Positions 27,605-40,880 are shown, counted from the stretch's first letter. The stretch: 64,000 nt of DNA from Cucumis sativus (GCF_000004075.3 NC_026661.2:11870307-11934306), one strand, 5' to 3'. Notes: generated from the sequence alone by a model not told the origin. Program-made: numbers and translations.

Positions 27605-29057
27605 TGTATATCACATGCAAGTGATAAGCTTGTCAAATCTTAACAAGTGTTATTATTTAAATTAGTCTAAGGGCAATATGGTAATTCAACATTTAAATCA
27701 AATTCAAAGTCAACTTTTTGACTTTTAACCATTTTGTCGATATTGACTAATTTCAACCTCCCAAGCATTAATCTGTACTCATTTCTCCAAAATTCAAATC
27801 ACATTTAAATATAAAGTCGGTCAAAGTTTGATTTTTCAAAGTCAAAAGTCAATATTTTGACTTTTTACATCTTTGACCTTTTTCATCAATTCCGAGCTTC
27901 CAAATATGAATTCATATTCATATTTAAATCAAATTCAAACATGAAGCTCTATCTTAAGTTATAATCGATGACTATATCAGATATATTTATCGGTTTCTCT
28001 CTCTTTAGCTAATTTGAACAATTCAAATTATTCCATCATAATGTTCTAAATTGATTCCTTTTATGAGCTAGCAGGGGAACCTAATGGACCTATAGATCAT
28101 GAGCTCCAACGATCCGAGATTAACTGGCTAAATTCTTTTGATCGAGTTAATCAACCTTCGTTAACTAACGGGTCATTCCACTAAAGTTCCATAGTCACAC
28201 TTCCCTCACTATAAATATATTTGTGTCCATGTGATATGACCATGATAAGTAAGTTAATCCATCATAGGTTGTTCATAATCTCGTCTAGGTCAAAGTATCG
28301 TTTCACCCTCGAGATTATTTCTTTTCTCCTTAAGTCCCACTGATCCACTATTGAACAATTGGTTTAAGGTCTAACCTTTAAACTGAATCTCTCTCGAGCC
28401 AATGAAAGGGTGGGACCCCTTGTTCAAGACATGGATTCAGTCCTTAAGGGAACAACTTATCTACTAACCCTAAAATGGATAGGAGTGAATTCCATTTTGC
28501 ACTCTATGTCCCTAGCTATCCACCCAGTCTTAACCTTGAAATGGGAGGCTTATTGGGCCAGCGCCATTGAGTTGCCCTCACCTATGCAGATCTAAGGATA
28601 ATTTCGTGTGAACAGAAGTTCATAGTTAGCTCAGGATTAAGATTAAGTTATATTAGATATTTATAAACGAAATAGCCAGTTTTATTAAAGTCAACGATGT
28701 TATAACCTAAAAGCTACTATTTCTATGGTTTCAGTCTTATGTAAACTCTTTACATAGGATGCCCCAACTTCCATGTCTCTACATGAACGATTCAGGATCA
28801 CATTGTTTGTACTAACTACAAAGCGGGCCGTATCCATAGTGTCCCAAAATAAGGTGTCCAACTGTATTCCTATACTATAGACTATATAGGTTATATACTC
28901 AAATTTGATCCACGTTTATGTCTCTACATACAATTCAAGTTTATTCAATAATAGTCTTGGGACATTTGTTTATTGGCTTTAAGATTATAGTATAATAACG
29001 ATTTTATTGAATATAATATAATTACAAACTACGAGTTTTAGGATATAAATTCCAACA
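27605..29057 (-). mobile_element. 1.45-kb copia-type solo LTR
   Basis: On the minus strand it begins TGTTGGAATTTATATCCTAA, a start common in plant copia LTRs, and ends in CA at 27605. The pentanucleotide CCACT lies directly outside both ends (27600-27604 and 29058-29062), a 5-bp target-site duplication. No internal domain is present. On the right it abuts copia reverse-transcriptase coding sequence (minus-strand ENEHKSEW); on the left that frame is not continued. Confidence 0.75.
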
Positions 29058-31480
29058 CCACTCACTTTTGTGCTCATTCTCTATAGCCTCTTCATAACTC
29101 TCAAGTTATCCCCCGTCAGTCAATAGGAAATATTCATTAGGTGAATATCTTGTTGATGGGCGTCGATCTCTGACAGATCTCCTGAGTGAAACATCTGTAG
29201 GAACAATTGTTTCTGCTAACTGTTCTTGAACACTATTCTTTGTCCCAACCTACGCAGAACTCTCATCTGTGTCAAAAAAGATGTTCATTCTGAACCTTAT
29301 CTTCTATCTATGTAGAAGACTATGTCAAAGAAGTTGAACTCAAATCAATCAGATTATCACTATGCGTAGACTCTGGTTCGTCTATTTTCTCAATGTCTGC
29401 TATTGTTTGGTCTTCAAAAAATACAACATCTCGACTTCTTATAATCTTTTTCTTAATTGGATCATATAATCTATAACCGAACTCATCTTGGCCATAACCA
29501 AGAAACACACATGTATTAGTTTTTGCATCAGGCTTTGATCTCTCATCTTCAGGTGGATGAACAAAACATTTACAACAAAAAACACGTAGATGATTGTAAG
29601 ATATATCCTTACTTGACCATATTCTGTTTGGAACTTCTGATCCCAATGAGACACATGGTGTGGGATTCAAAACATGTACAACTGTATTTAAAGCTTTGCC
29701 CCAAAATGATTGTGGCAACTGTGATTCAGATAATAAGCATCTCACTCTCTCAACCAATGTTCTGTTCAATCTTTCAGCTATCTCATTTAACTTTAGGGTC
29801 TTAAGAGGTGTCTTTTGATGTCGAATGCCATGATTTGTATAATATCCATCAAAAGGTCCACAATGCTCACCTCCATTATCAGTTTTAACACATTTGAGCT
29901 TTTCACCAGTTTCTCTCTCAACAAAGGCATGAAACTGTTTAAACGCTTGCAACACTTGTTCTTTAGTTTTCAAGGTGTAAACCCATATTTTTCTTGAATG
30001 ATCATCAGTAAATGTCAAAAAATACAAAGACCTCCAAGCGACTTTGTTTTCATGGGACCACACACATCAAAATGTACCAACTCTAGTACATTTGGCTTGC
30101 TTGAATGCTGAGGTAACTCTTGTATGCTTTTCTTGCAAATAATGAAGACATCGTTTTAGAGGTGTACTCTTTAATACAGTAAGATGATTTTTCTTGGTTA
30201 AAATCTTTAAACCCTTCTCACTCATATGACTATGTATTTTATGCCAAAGCTCAACATTCGCTTCATCATTTAATGTATTTATATCATAATCCATGATTTT
30301 ACCATTCATGTAGTACAGTGAAGAAAATTTTTGTCCCTTTGCTATAACCATTGAACCTTTAGTAAGCTTCCATTGTCGAATGTATTACAGAAACCTTTGT
30401 CATCAAGCTTACCTGTAGAAATAAAGTTCATGCAAATATCAGGAATATGTTTCACATTTTTCAAAATCAGCCTAGAACCAATTCTGTTCTTCAAGTGTAC
30501 ATCTTTGATGCCAACAGCATTTACTTATTCGTCATTACTCATCCTAACACTGTCAAAATCACCAGGAGTATACGTTGCAAAAAATTCCCTCTTCAAAGTA
30601 GCATGAACTGAAGCACCACCAACAATCACCCAACTGCTCTGTTGTGTGGCAAGATTTACAACATCACCATCAGACCAGATGTAAAAATCTTCAATGGCTA
30701 CAATGATTGTATCAGCATCACTATCACCGTCATTCTTCTTTTCCTTGTCCTTTATGATTTTTCCTTATCTCTTTTCAATTTTCGACAATAATTCTTTATA
30801 TGCCATTTTTCATGGCAATAATGAAACTCAACATTTTTGAATCGATCACTCATGCTTTTGCTTTTGTTATTACCTCTTGGACCTTTCCTTTTACTCTTCC
30901 CCCTCTTTTCAATAACTAGAATAGCTACTTTTTATTAAGTCCATATTTAGTACACCATTTGTGGCTGAGTTCGATAAGGAAGTTCTAAATACTTTCCACA
31001 AGTTCGGCAATGTACCAAGCACCCGTAACCCATGTCTCTCATCCTCAAACTTGATATTCATTCTAGATAATTGATTCAAAATACCTTGCAATGTATTCAA
31101 GTGATCTAACATAGGTGCTCTATCTTGATACTTTAACTTCATCATCTGTTTAATCAGAAACATTTTATTATTATCAGTTTTAGGGGCATATAACGATTCG
31201 AGCTTATTTCACATAGTTCGTGCATGAGTTTCTTCACAAATATGGTTTAGAAAATTATCTTCTACCCATAATCTCATAAACCCACACACTTTCCTATGAC
31301 ATAATTCTCATTCTCTATCAGTTTTGTCGTCAGACTTCTCATTAGAAAAAACATGAAGGTGCAAGTCATTTACATACAATATGTCCTCCATTTTTCTTTT
31401 CCATACTTGATAATTTCACCCATTTAGGGTAACCATCTTAGCTGGACTAGTATCCATATTCAACACAAGACAATTCCAAT
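29058..31480 (-). mobile_element. Degenerate Ty1/copia gag-pol (minus strand)
   Basis: Reading the minus strand from about 31458, a gag part opens MDTSPAKMVTLNG and continues to 30909 with internal stops. A nucleic-acid-binding region (HYCHEKWHIKNYC) and a decayed protease region follow. Integrase then has an N-terminal His/Cys remnant (30067-30351) and a 247-codon open core frame (29320-30063). The core holds FTDDHSRKIW, KTDNGGEH and an Asn-rich ERLNRTLVE block, together giving the D,D-35-E acidic triad. Pol stops at the start of reverse transcriptase, exactly where the solo LTR begins. RT, RNase H and the 3' LTR are absent. Not autonomous. Confidence 0.9.
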
Positions 31481-32040
31481 TAAATCCCAAATTAATTAAC
31501 CAACACTTACCACTTTGTTGGGATAAACACCTTTGACTTGGATCAATTATCTCATTCTTGTGTGAACCTGATAGAATATTACTCAACAATAATAATAATA
31601 ATTATAAAAGTATATGGACACATAGAATTTAATGTGGAAAAAATCCCTCAACGTGGGGAGTAAAAAACCACGGACTGAAGTCAAAATCTCCACTATAATC
31701 TTTAATGGGTACAACAAAATTCTCCCTAGTCACAACTAGAGGCAAGTATCTCGAGAATAATAATCCTGACAACAAACAACAATAACAATGAAAGAAAAAT
31801 AGAAAGATCTCACAATATGTGGTAGCCAACTATCTACTAGAATCTGACTGTAGATAGCTCCAAACAAAATCTTCACCATTGTAAATATGACAAGTAATTA
31901 AATATATCAAAGGGTTATCCACTTTTAAATTTGCAACATTTGCAATTTAGAAAATGCAGTGACACATGCCCTATTATCATAAAATCTTTTGCTATTTTTG
32001 CAAACGCCCCTTATTTCTATAACAAAATTGTGTACCCGGT
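31481..32040 (-). repeat. Probable 5' leader/LTR region of the copia element
   Basis: Sequence upstream (minus sense) of gag. It includes an ATCAGGTTCACACAAGAATG stretch at about 31550-31570 and a purine-rich part near 31640-31670 with the words ATCCCTCAACGTGGGG and AAAAAACCACGG, both common in plant copia LTRs. There is no second copy in the window to prove the boundaries. Confidence 0.45.
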
Positions 32041-33300
32041 ATTTGACTTAGTTAAATAATAAAGAAATAAACATAGCTTGTGACGACCAAGCTTGGTTGC
32101 TAATTTTTCGTGAAGGATGAAAGGTTTTTGTGAAGATTGAAGGAAGGCAGAAGGGAAGATGGAAGCTGAAGGAAGACATAATGCAAGATGGAAAGCAAAA
32201 GACTCGGCGACTAGGTTTTAAAAGTGTGGAAATTGTGTACCAGGTACACGACACCCTACATGTCAGACAAATGTGACAGTCAACGCTACAGTTGACTGCC
32301 AGAAAGGGCACATGTGAACAAAGTCGTGTATCGGGTACAAGACTCCAGTCATAAGTCATGGACTGGGTCCACGACTCCAATCGCAATTCTGTCCGTAGAC
32401 GTGTACCCAGTACAGTCCAACTTCGCCACTCTATTTTTGACATTTCTTGTCCACTACCCTATTCTTTTCATTATTTTAAAAAAATACATATTAAAAAATA
32501 TTCCTCGTATAGTGACCATTTCGTTTTTAGATTTTTAGTTTTTGAATATTAAGTCTATAAATATCTCTTCTACCTCTAAATCTATTGTTTTGAATATCTA
32601 CTTTTCATCCATGTGTTTCTAAAACCAAAGTCAAGATTTGAACTAAAAGAGAATTTGTGTTTGGAATTTGGAATTTGGCTAAGGATACAACTCTTCTACT
32701 TAAGATTGATACATGTACGAAATTGAAAAGAAATAGCCTCAATTTTAAAAAACAAAAAATGAAATGGTTACGAGATGGAAGCCTACCAATTTTTAGTTTT
32801 AAGATCTTGACGTGAACTTTGAAGGTACAGTTAAAAAGTAGATAGCAAAACAAATAAACACATAGAATAAACAAATATAATAGTTGTGAAAAGAGGGCTT
32901 AAATAACTTCCATATTTTTATTTTTCATTTTTTAAATTCGGTAAAGAATTTAAATATTTCCTGCCAAAGATGAAAACCATTGTAAAGAAATTGGTAGAAA
33001 ACAAAAAAAAATATCTATATACAATTTTTAGAAACCAAACCCAAAACACTTTTTATCAAACCACACACTAAATAATTTAAGAAAGTGCTTCACTCTAATT
33101 AAGTTAATACTAAACTCTGCACAGATATATTTGGTAGTTAGTTTTGGCCGAAATGGTAGTTTTAATTTGTAAGGAAGAGATAACTGATAAGGCATGTTTA
33201 ATGGTAACCTCACAAATTAGAAGATATGTTCCAGAATCAAAACCTCTCCATAATTTCTGTCCTTTGATTATGTGTAAACTGTATATTTGTTTTAACTGTA
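32041..33300. other. Intergenic DNA upstream of DEFL copy 5
   Basis: 32220-32430 contains several imperfect copies of a GTGTACC(A/C)GGTACA-like inverted word, probably part of an unclassified repeat. I see nothing coding. Confidence 0.4.
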
Positions 33301-33333
33301 ATATATCTTTTCCATATATGACCTCTTGTATTG

Positions 33334-33764
33334 TATATAAATACCAGCATTTGTATCATGAAATAATATCAAGCAAAATATATTCTTCGGACAGTTTCTC
33401 TTAGCCGTTGTTGCATAAGTGAGAAAAAGGACGTTTGAAAAAGAAAGAGAGATGGTGGGAGAAGGATGGAGAAAGCTCACAGTTGTGCTGTTCATCTTGT
33501 TATCCCTTGCTTCCGGTAATGAGAGATCAATTTTGTATGTATTGTTAAAAAAATAATGAAAATAAATAGAGTAATTAATATATAATGGAAGGTGTGTTGG
33601 TGTTGTTGGTTCTTACAGGTTGGATGGTGGCGGAGACGGAAGGAAAGGTTTGCTACAGGCCGAGCCCAAGGTTGAAGGGAGTGTGTAGTTCGAACGACGA
33701 TTGTATTGTAGTGTGCGATGGATTTTGCTCCCATGGAAAGTGCATGTGTGAAGTCCCTTGCTGA
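33334..33764 (+). CDS. Defensin-like cysteine-rich secreted peptide (copy 5), with TATA box
   Basis: Coding exons 33452-33515 and 33619-33764 (210 nt, 69 residues) with a 103-bp GT-AG intron in phase 1. A TATATAAATA box at 33334-33343 lies about 110 bp before the ATG; I include it in the span. The signal peptide begins MVGEGWRKLTVVL. The mature part follows GWMVAETEGK and has eight cysteines. The Cys4-Cys5 loop is reduced to three residues (CDGFC), the shortest in the cluster. Then come CSHGKCMC and a terminal PC. Intact by sequence. It stands 9-14 kb from its relatives, separated by transposons, yet keeps the same exon layout. Confidence 0.87.
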
Positions 33765-34988
33765 TTATGTATGTAATATGGAACAAAGCTGTTTTGTTAA
33801 ATAAGATGCTGCTGCAGCAGCTAAAAGTGCGTTTGTAATAATTACGTATCAATCACTTGAAGGTGATTCCAACTTATATATATTTCTTACTTCACAAGGA
33901 TTGTGCTCTAAGTCTTTTTCTTTTAAGGACTATATGTAAATTTTTTTTCTTTTCTTTACCTCCTTCTCTGAATTTCTGCTCTTAAAACCTTTTTGTTCCT
34001 TGTTTTTTTTAGTTTTAAATAATAATTGGAAATGCATACAAAATAAAACATTTCATAAAATATTATAATTATTGTGTTTTAATGGTTTTCTCATGATTTA
34101 AATTGTTTGTTAATTTTTTTTCTTTTCACTTCTGAAAAGACCCCATTATTCTATACCTTGATTTCTTTCCATTTCAACTTTTGTTCTCTCTATTAAATTT
34201 CTTTCGCAGACGTTCCTTCATTGTTAAATGTAATATTTTCTTAGTAATTTGATAGTTAAAACTAACATTAAACATTTGAAAATATTAATAATTAAATGTA
34301 GAAAATTTATTTTAAATGATCCTTCAAAAAATAAAAAATAAAAAATATATTTTTCCTGCATTTTGTGAACATTTATCATTCATGTTATATTTTATATTTG
34401 AAAATAGCCTTTTAAATTTAAATTATGAAACCAAATATAAACCTAATTTATCATAGTTTTAGAAACCTAATAATAGTTAAATAATTTAGCTGGAAACACA
34501 TTTTTAAAGTTGATTGAAAAATACCCACAAGTCATTGAACAACTTCATACTTGCATACTATATATACATACTTATATCTCAAAATTAATTGGTAAAGAGA
34601 ATTTTATGTCTTTGATACCCTAAAAGAAAAGAGTAAAAGAGTAGCCTAATAATCTATAAGGAAATTGAATAAAAGTTGTTCCATGGAGTAAGGTATAATG
34701 TAGGTATACCGTGGATGCGTAGAAATAAAACACAAGAGGGAAGGGGGTTTGTTCATTTCACAGTATTATTACTATAAAGTTCCACTTTCCCACTCAATAA
34801 TAATATAGAGATGATATACCAAATTCAACAACAAATAAAATGTCTTCACTCCGATGTCATTCCCTCACTCTTCCCCCCCTTATATCTTTACTTCCCCTCC
34901 AATTAATTCATTCATTCAACCAGAGAGGGGTATTCAAATCACACCAACATAAATATTGAATAATCCCAAACCAGTTGCAGTAGCATTA
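33765..34988. other. Intergenic DNA between DEFL copy 5 and the DCN1-like gene
   Basis: AT-rich, with no recognisable gene or element. The last part (about 34750-34988) should hold the 3' UTR of the minus-strand DCN1-like gene. Confidence 0.5.
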
Positions 34989-37900
34989 TCACCTTATTTG
35001 ACTCGAATCATTTGACTGACTACTCTGGATTATGCCATTCTCGTTCAGATATTCAACAAATTCATCAATAAGGTACGGCCAAGCACCTTCGGCATCATAA
35101 TTTGATAGTGTAGGCTCCACGGTCTACAAAGAGAGACAAGTAATAAGGGAATGAGCATAATAAATATATGGCATCAACAACAAGCATCCAAGACAACAAC
35201 GAATAAATAGAGAATTATTTTTTTAATAATAATAATAACTTTGAGGCATTTTAACCGTTCATTTAAATTATCATTCTTACCCTTGCAAACTCCAGAAGTT
35301 GAGACCATGTGTCCCTAGAAATAGCTTTATTATGCCGAGCCTGAATCAAGAAAGGTCAAAATATGCATAGATCAAATAAATTATTAAGAACGTATCATCA
35401 TCATTCATTAGAAAACAGAACAAGCAAATCGAACTTGAAGCAACAAGCAATTCAAGTTCTAAAGCCTTTTTCTTGGTTGAGTGGAAAAGTGTAGACCTTC
35501 CATCTCTACGGCAATAATGTGTAATTTTCCCACATTCCTCAGCAGAAAGCAACCAAGAAAACTACTGGCTAACTCTTATGCAGGAAAGATCCTTCCTGTA
35601 ATACATTCTACAGAAAGTTCAAGATGGATCGCTACTTGATAAAATGAAATATCTAGAGTGTTCTGTCCTTTGTATTTACAAGATAAATAAGCTCCTTGAG
35701 TCAAATACCAGATTTACAGGGGGGAAAAAACGTTATAGAGGTCATACCCCAACAACAGGAAGCTTTGCCCCACACATAACAGAAGTTCGGTCATTTTCAA
35801 ACAGACAGTTTAGCAACATTACCTGCAAGAACTGACACCAGTGGTCAACCAGGAGCCACTGCTTTTCAGCAAATAGTAACTGCCACATTCCAATTGCAGT
35901 GTCCAATGCTAAAGATTTTTGCCCCTAAAACACATATACCCACTTTAGAAGTCCTTGCCTTAGGCTGACATTATGCTGAAATCTAACACACAGCTGGAGA
36001 TAGAAAACAGTTGTAAACAGATCCTCCAGGGAATATTCAAGCCAAGTACAAGTACCTTTTCTTTTGCCCAACCAAATGCGAAGTTGTAAATCTCACGGAA
36101 CTTTTCTGGACAGATATAAAATTACATAAAGAAATCAGTGACCCAATACACACAGCAATCTTGTTTCCAATTATAAGCAAGGGATAATATAAGTTTCAAC
36201 ATGATATAGGCAACAAAAAAATACATACGGTCATCTTTCAACTCAGAGCGCATATATGGTATCCTTTCTCGGAACCTCTCCAGAGAATCTATCCTGCCAT
36301 CATGAATTGAACATTAACTTTATGACAAGATTTATTTTGATCCCATCCATGCTATTTTTGTTTGACAAACAATTAGTTACCCTAGTGCTTGTAATCCACC
36401 TATAAACTCCTGTTTGGAAAACTCACACATTGTGTTTGCCTTCATATGCCAAGAAACAACCAACTGCAGGTAATAGCGAGAGTATATTAAAAATAAAACA
36501 AAACAAAAATCATTTAATCAGAAATCATGCTCAAAATCAAAATCAGTATTTAAACTGAGATTCTTAAAATTAGGTCAAAATATCAACTACTTTCAAACCT
36601 TTCAAATAGATAATCCCAGGACTGTTCAACCAAATATACAGTTAGTATCGATGATAATGTGAAATTGAAATAATTAGCTTCTTTTAACAACGGTGAAGGA
36701 AGCACTGAAAGGGACCTTGAACTTGAATGTCAAGGTCTCTACCTAGCTACTGAATTATAATAGGGAAAATGCGAACGTTAGCAAATATCTTCTCCAACAT
36801 GAAGCATGACAAAAGCTTTTCAGGATAACTATCCACAATTTAGCCCCCACTAAAAGGAATGGCATGTATTGGTTCTTGATAACTCTAGGATGAGAAAGAT
36901 TGCATAAAGTATTCATTTTCAATTTATATACAAATGCCTTGCATAGCAGAAATTATTTTTGAAAAGCATACCATAACAATATCTTGAGGATCCACCTGAA
37001 AAAGAAATGCAATTCACGTCATTTCATGTAAACGTAAAAAATAAAACTGCATGGTTAAAATTAAGTAGTAAAATTTGTAGCCATCAACTCATCAACACAT
37101 AAAAACTAGTTGGACATATAAATTAACTACCTGAAGGTCATCGCAGAGCAGTGAGATACCATCAGCCAATATCATATCAACATATGAGTCTGCCCATTTT
37201 AGATAAGAAACTTTGTTATGTCCATGCTCATAGAAAACCAACAACTCTTTCACCACAGTTTCACTACTCTTTACAAGTGTACAGAAAGAGAAGTAATGAT
37301 GAAATGAATTTAAAACTTGCCTTTATATCTGTTATAGAGCTCTTCCAAATGTCTAGAGTCGGTGAATGCTTTAATTTGGGGTTGACTATAAAACACATCA
37401 AAAGCTCCTTCAAGATGCCAATCGCTAGCCTTCAAGGCCTGATGAGCAACCTTTTCACTGCATGATCAATAAAATAACTAAATCAATGTAAATAATAGAC
37501 AAGCCAGAATTCATTATCTATGCTTCTTACCTTGAAATGAAAGAAGGCTACAACATGAGTTCAGAAGCACTAAAAGATTTGATTATCAGTTCTACTCCCT
37601 ATTTTTCCTATTGATGAAAAAAAAAAGGGAAAGGGGCACCACTAAAATGATGAACCATGACACTCGTAAAAATGTGAAATATTTATCTCTAATCCAATGC
37701 ATACAAGCCAACCATCCTCACCCTTTTCTCTGACATATTAAGAATTTTTTTTTGGGTTATTAATTGTTTAGCAATCAAACATGCGCTCAAGTGGCTTTCC
37801 ATGTTATAAATATTTTCGTACACTCTCCCTCTGACCCATTTCTTCTTCACTCTGGTATTCTCATTTTTTTCTTAAAATGCTCAAATAGGCTCTTACCTTC

Positions 37901-38982
37901 AATAGTTGCAGTTTTTTGTATCAAATCAGTTTGAGGTCAACTTTCATGGGCAAATGCAAAACGGTTTGAATTAACACAAAAATAATTATTATATCGGAGG
38001 ACTCTCACCTTCAATAGTTGCAGCTTTTTGTATCAAATCATTTAAGATCGACTTACATGGGAAAATGGAAAACGGTTTGAATTAACACAAAAAAAAATAT
38101 TATATAGGAGGAGGCAGTTAAAAAACAAACAGAAAAATGACAACATATGGGTATACAACGTTTTGTATGCTCCGTAATATCTTAATGGGTATCAACTGAG
38201 CTAATGTTTGGTGGTCAAAACATGAGATATAATTCAAATCCAGAAAACTAAAGAGATCTAATTCTCATTCAATATGAATTATAATTCTTGGATGAAAACA
38301 AATAGTATATACAAGATTCCACGTCTACCTCTGCAGCTTCTACAATTACTTAAGTCCATGTCAGTCGATTTAATTTGATATAGCTGATTTCTTAGATTAT
38401 TCTCTTCACGTATAAGGTTAGTCTTTCTCAGACAAACTGACAAAGTGAAGCAACCGCGCACACACAGCAACTCGATGCCATAAATTATAGTAATTAGCTC
38501 AAAATAAAGTTTTTTAAAAAAAAACGGACCAACAGCGTACCTTGTACCAGTTATAGCCATAAATTGATGGAGTTTATCTCGGTGTCCTCTAGTTAATTTA
38601 TGCTGCCGAGAAGAAATACAATAAAAATTATATTATAGAATGGTGTTTACATGTCTTGGGGTATGCATACAGATCCACATAAAGGACTGAGCATATGAAC
38701 AAAAAAGTTAATAAGACAGCAGTTACTTAAAAACAGTATAGTTGCTCCGTGCATCAAACTGCAATCGGAACCGGCAAAATAAACAATCGGAAGATAAATC
38801 TAAAACCGAAAAAATTCATGCAACCGAGGAAACAATAGGGCATCAGAATTCCACCTCGGGAACAAAAGATGAAAAAGGAATTCAAGAACAAAAACCTGGG
38901 GCGATGAGGAAAATAAAGGGATAAGGGAAAGGGTATGTTTAATTGAATTAAGAATAAGGGAAGAGAAGAAAAGACAAACCAT
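34989..38982 (-). CDS. DCN1-like protein (cullin neddylation co-E3)
   Basis: Helps attach NEDD8/RUB to cullins and so activates cullin-RING ubiquitin ligases. Eleven coding exons: 38980-38982, 38541-38602, 37321-37457, 37131-37189, 36972-36995, 36381-36463, 36229-36293, 36056-36105, 35823-35924, 35281-35340, 34989-35123 (780 nt, 259 residues, usual for the family). A UBA-like N-terminus starts [16 protein letters not shown]. The potentiating-neddylation (PONY/DCUN1) domain fills roughly residues 60-250, with [45 protein letters not shown] and [11 protein letters not shown]. Oddities: the first coding exon is the ATG alone, exon 5 is 24 bp, and the intron after 37321-37457 has a GC donor (AAAG/GCAAGT). 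Every junction keeps frame. It resembles plant DCN1-like protein 2 most, but I do not assign a paralogue number. Confidence 0.95.
37893..38115. repeat. Tandem duplication (about 110 bp) in DCN1-like intron 2
   Basis: Two adjacent copies start at CTTACCTTCAATAGTTGCAG (from about 37895) and at the matching CTCACC word (from about 38005). Each ends after an AAAACGGTTTGAATTAACAC word. They differ by scattered substitutions and small indels. Confidence 0.75.
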
Positions 38983-39160
38983 TATGGAGGTGGTGGGTAG
39001 AAGGTTAGCGCAGAGAAATGGTAATCGGAGGGTAAACTGAAGGCCGAGAATGGCTTCTCCAATACCGGAGAACGTCGAGAGAGAATTCTAGGGTTGTTCC
39101 TGGAAGCTCTATTTCTCTCTCTCTGAGAAGACAGTGTAGTGAGTTCGATTCTGTTTTTGT
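38983..39160 (-). promoter_or_regulatory. 5' UTR and promoter region of the DCN1-like gene
   Basis: Upstream of the ATG-only exon. It has a pyrimidine/purine-rich leader with a CTCTCTCT stretch around 39110-39125. Confidence 0.4.
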
Positions 39161-39162
39161 AT

Positions 39163-39192
39163 TATCATTATTATTATTATTATTATTATTTT
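39163..39192. repeat. ATT trinucleotide microsatellite
   Basis: About nine ATT units, the first interrupted by ATC, upstream of the DCN1-like gene. Confidence 0.85.
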
Positions 39193-40880
39193 CTTAAAGA
39201 ATTAAAGGACATACTAATCAAAATGCATTTATTTCCAACCATATAGCCGTGTTGTAAATTCATTTCTTGGTGTCCACCTGAGCTCATAAGGGTCGAGACC
39301 TCCCTGTCCTTAGGCCCTTTTTGTAGAGGAAATGAGTCACTGAGGATAAGTTATAGAAATATATTTGCACTTAATATTTTATTCAAATCAATTCATAACC
39401 AAATCTAATACATTTTCTTCGGAGAAAAAATTAACAAACACTTTATCATTCTACAAATATATTTACTTATATAACTAGATAATATAATTGTGAAAATAGC
39501 AAATCTTAATTAACAAGTACAAATTTTTAAAATTTTAAATTTGCCGTTGAGTGACTGTCATTCGTTAGGACACATGTAGGCGAGGAGGAAAATTATGAAC
39601 CAACCTAAAGTATTTCAATTGGTAAAAAATGAGCATGCAATGGTCGGTCACTCGATAGTGGCAAAAATAAAAAGGGAAAGAAATTTGTAAAAAGTAACAA
39701 ATTTCACAAAATATTTACCAAAATTTTTAGATTCTATCAATAATAGACATTGATAGACTCTTATATGTTTTTATTAGTGGCATTGATAGACATTGGTTTA
39801 TCATTAGCTATCATTTATAAAGTTTAAAATTTTGCTATAGGTTGTAATTATTTTAATTTATTTTATTATTTATAAAAGTACCCAAAATTAAATTATATTT
39901 TTCAAATAAAGTTGAGTATCGAGACAACCACATGAAATGCTTAAACAAATGAAAAATTGAACCGATCTCACCCGTTACAAAGATAATTGAAGAGAGAATG
40001 AATACATGGAGAAGAAGATGAATTGGTGAAGACAAGAGAGAAGAGAGTAAAAATTGTTTAGATAGAGGGAGAGCTAAAGTTGTGGAGTAATGAAAGAAAT
40101 AAACGTTTTGTTTAAGTATACAAATTTTAAAACAAGATGACTCTGAACAGGCGAGAATTCAGTGACCTGGAATCCTACAACAAGTGAGGTATTAGTGAGT
40201 AAGCGTAATAAAATAATATCAATTGTTTATTGTAAATCGTGAAATGAGGAATCATATGTCGAATAACGCATCGAGTCAACAAGTGTTGAGTATCGAGTGA
40301 CCTTCGTGAAGTGTAGACGTTCAAACAGTTTGAGGGAAAAATAAATAACTCATATGGTACTAATGCAAGCAAGCAAAAACTTTTCATTCATTTTTTAAAA
40401 ATGAGTCATTTTTCATTTGGGCCTTTGAAAAGAACCACCAACAGCATCAAACATGTGTTATCTAATCTCGCTTAATTTTGGGATAGTTCTATGATTTTGC
40501 GTTTCTATTTTATAGGTTGCAAGAAGAGCAAGAATAGAATATGGTGTTTGATGTCAAAATGGAGCTTAATTAGGCGAAAATGAGTCAAAAAGCATCAACC
40601 GAGACAAAACAGGAAGAAAAAAGACTAAATTCTTCTGCCTTACAACTGTGGCACTATGCGAGGCAATATAACAAAATGGTCATTATTTGTGAAAAGTGCA
40701 CAGTGTCGCGGGTCTCTAAAGTTAATTCGTGTGATACTTACGTGAGCCCCACAATGTTTTATACACTTGATCATTCTCTCATCGTTTGACATGTGGATGA
40801 GAGGGTAAGATACCTTTTTCTAATAATTAATTAGGGACTTGAAAGTTAATTATTCTACTCAAGATGAGTATTGCTCTAAT
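39193..40880. other. Intergenic DNA without recognisable gene
   Basis: AT-rich. A stretch at 39720-39830 repeats words such as ATTGATAGAC(A/T) with TATCA. Short frames here have no motif. Confidence 0.45.

Noticed and set aside
29523..30606. Plus-strand frames opposite the copia integrase
   Set aside because: Antisense shadows of the minus-strand integrase and gag-pol sequence.
33452..33764. DEFL copies as scorpion-type toxins
   Set aside because: The cysteine framework is shared in general with CS-alpha-beta folds, but the signal-exon layout and plant context fit plant defensin-like peptides; nothing indicates animal toxin activity.
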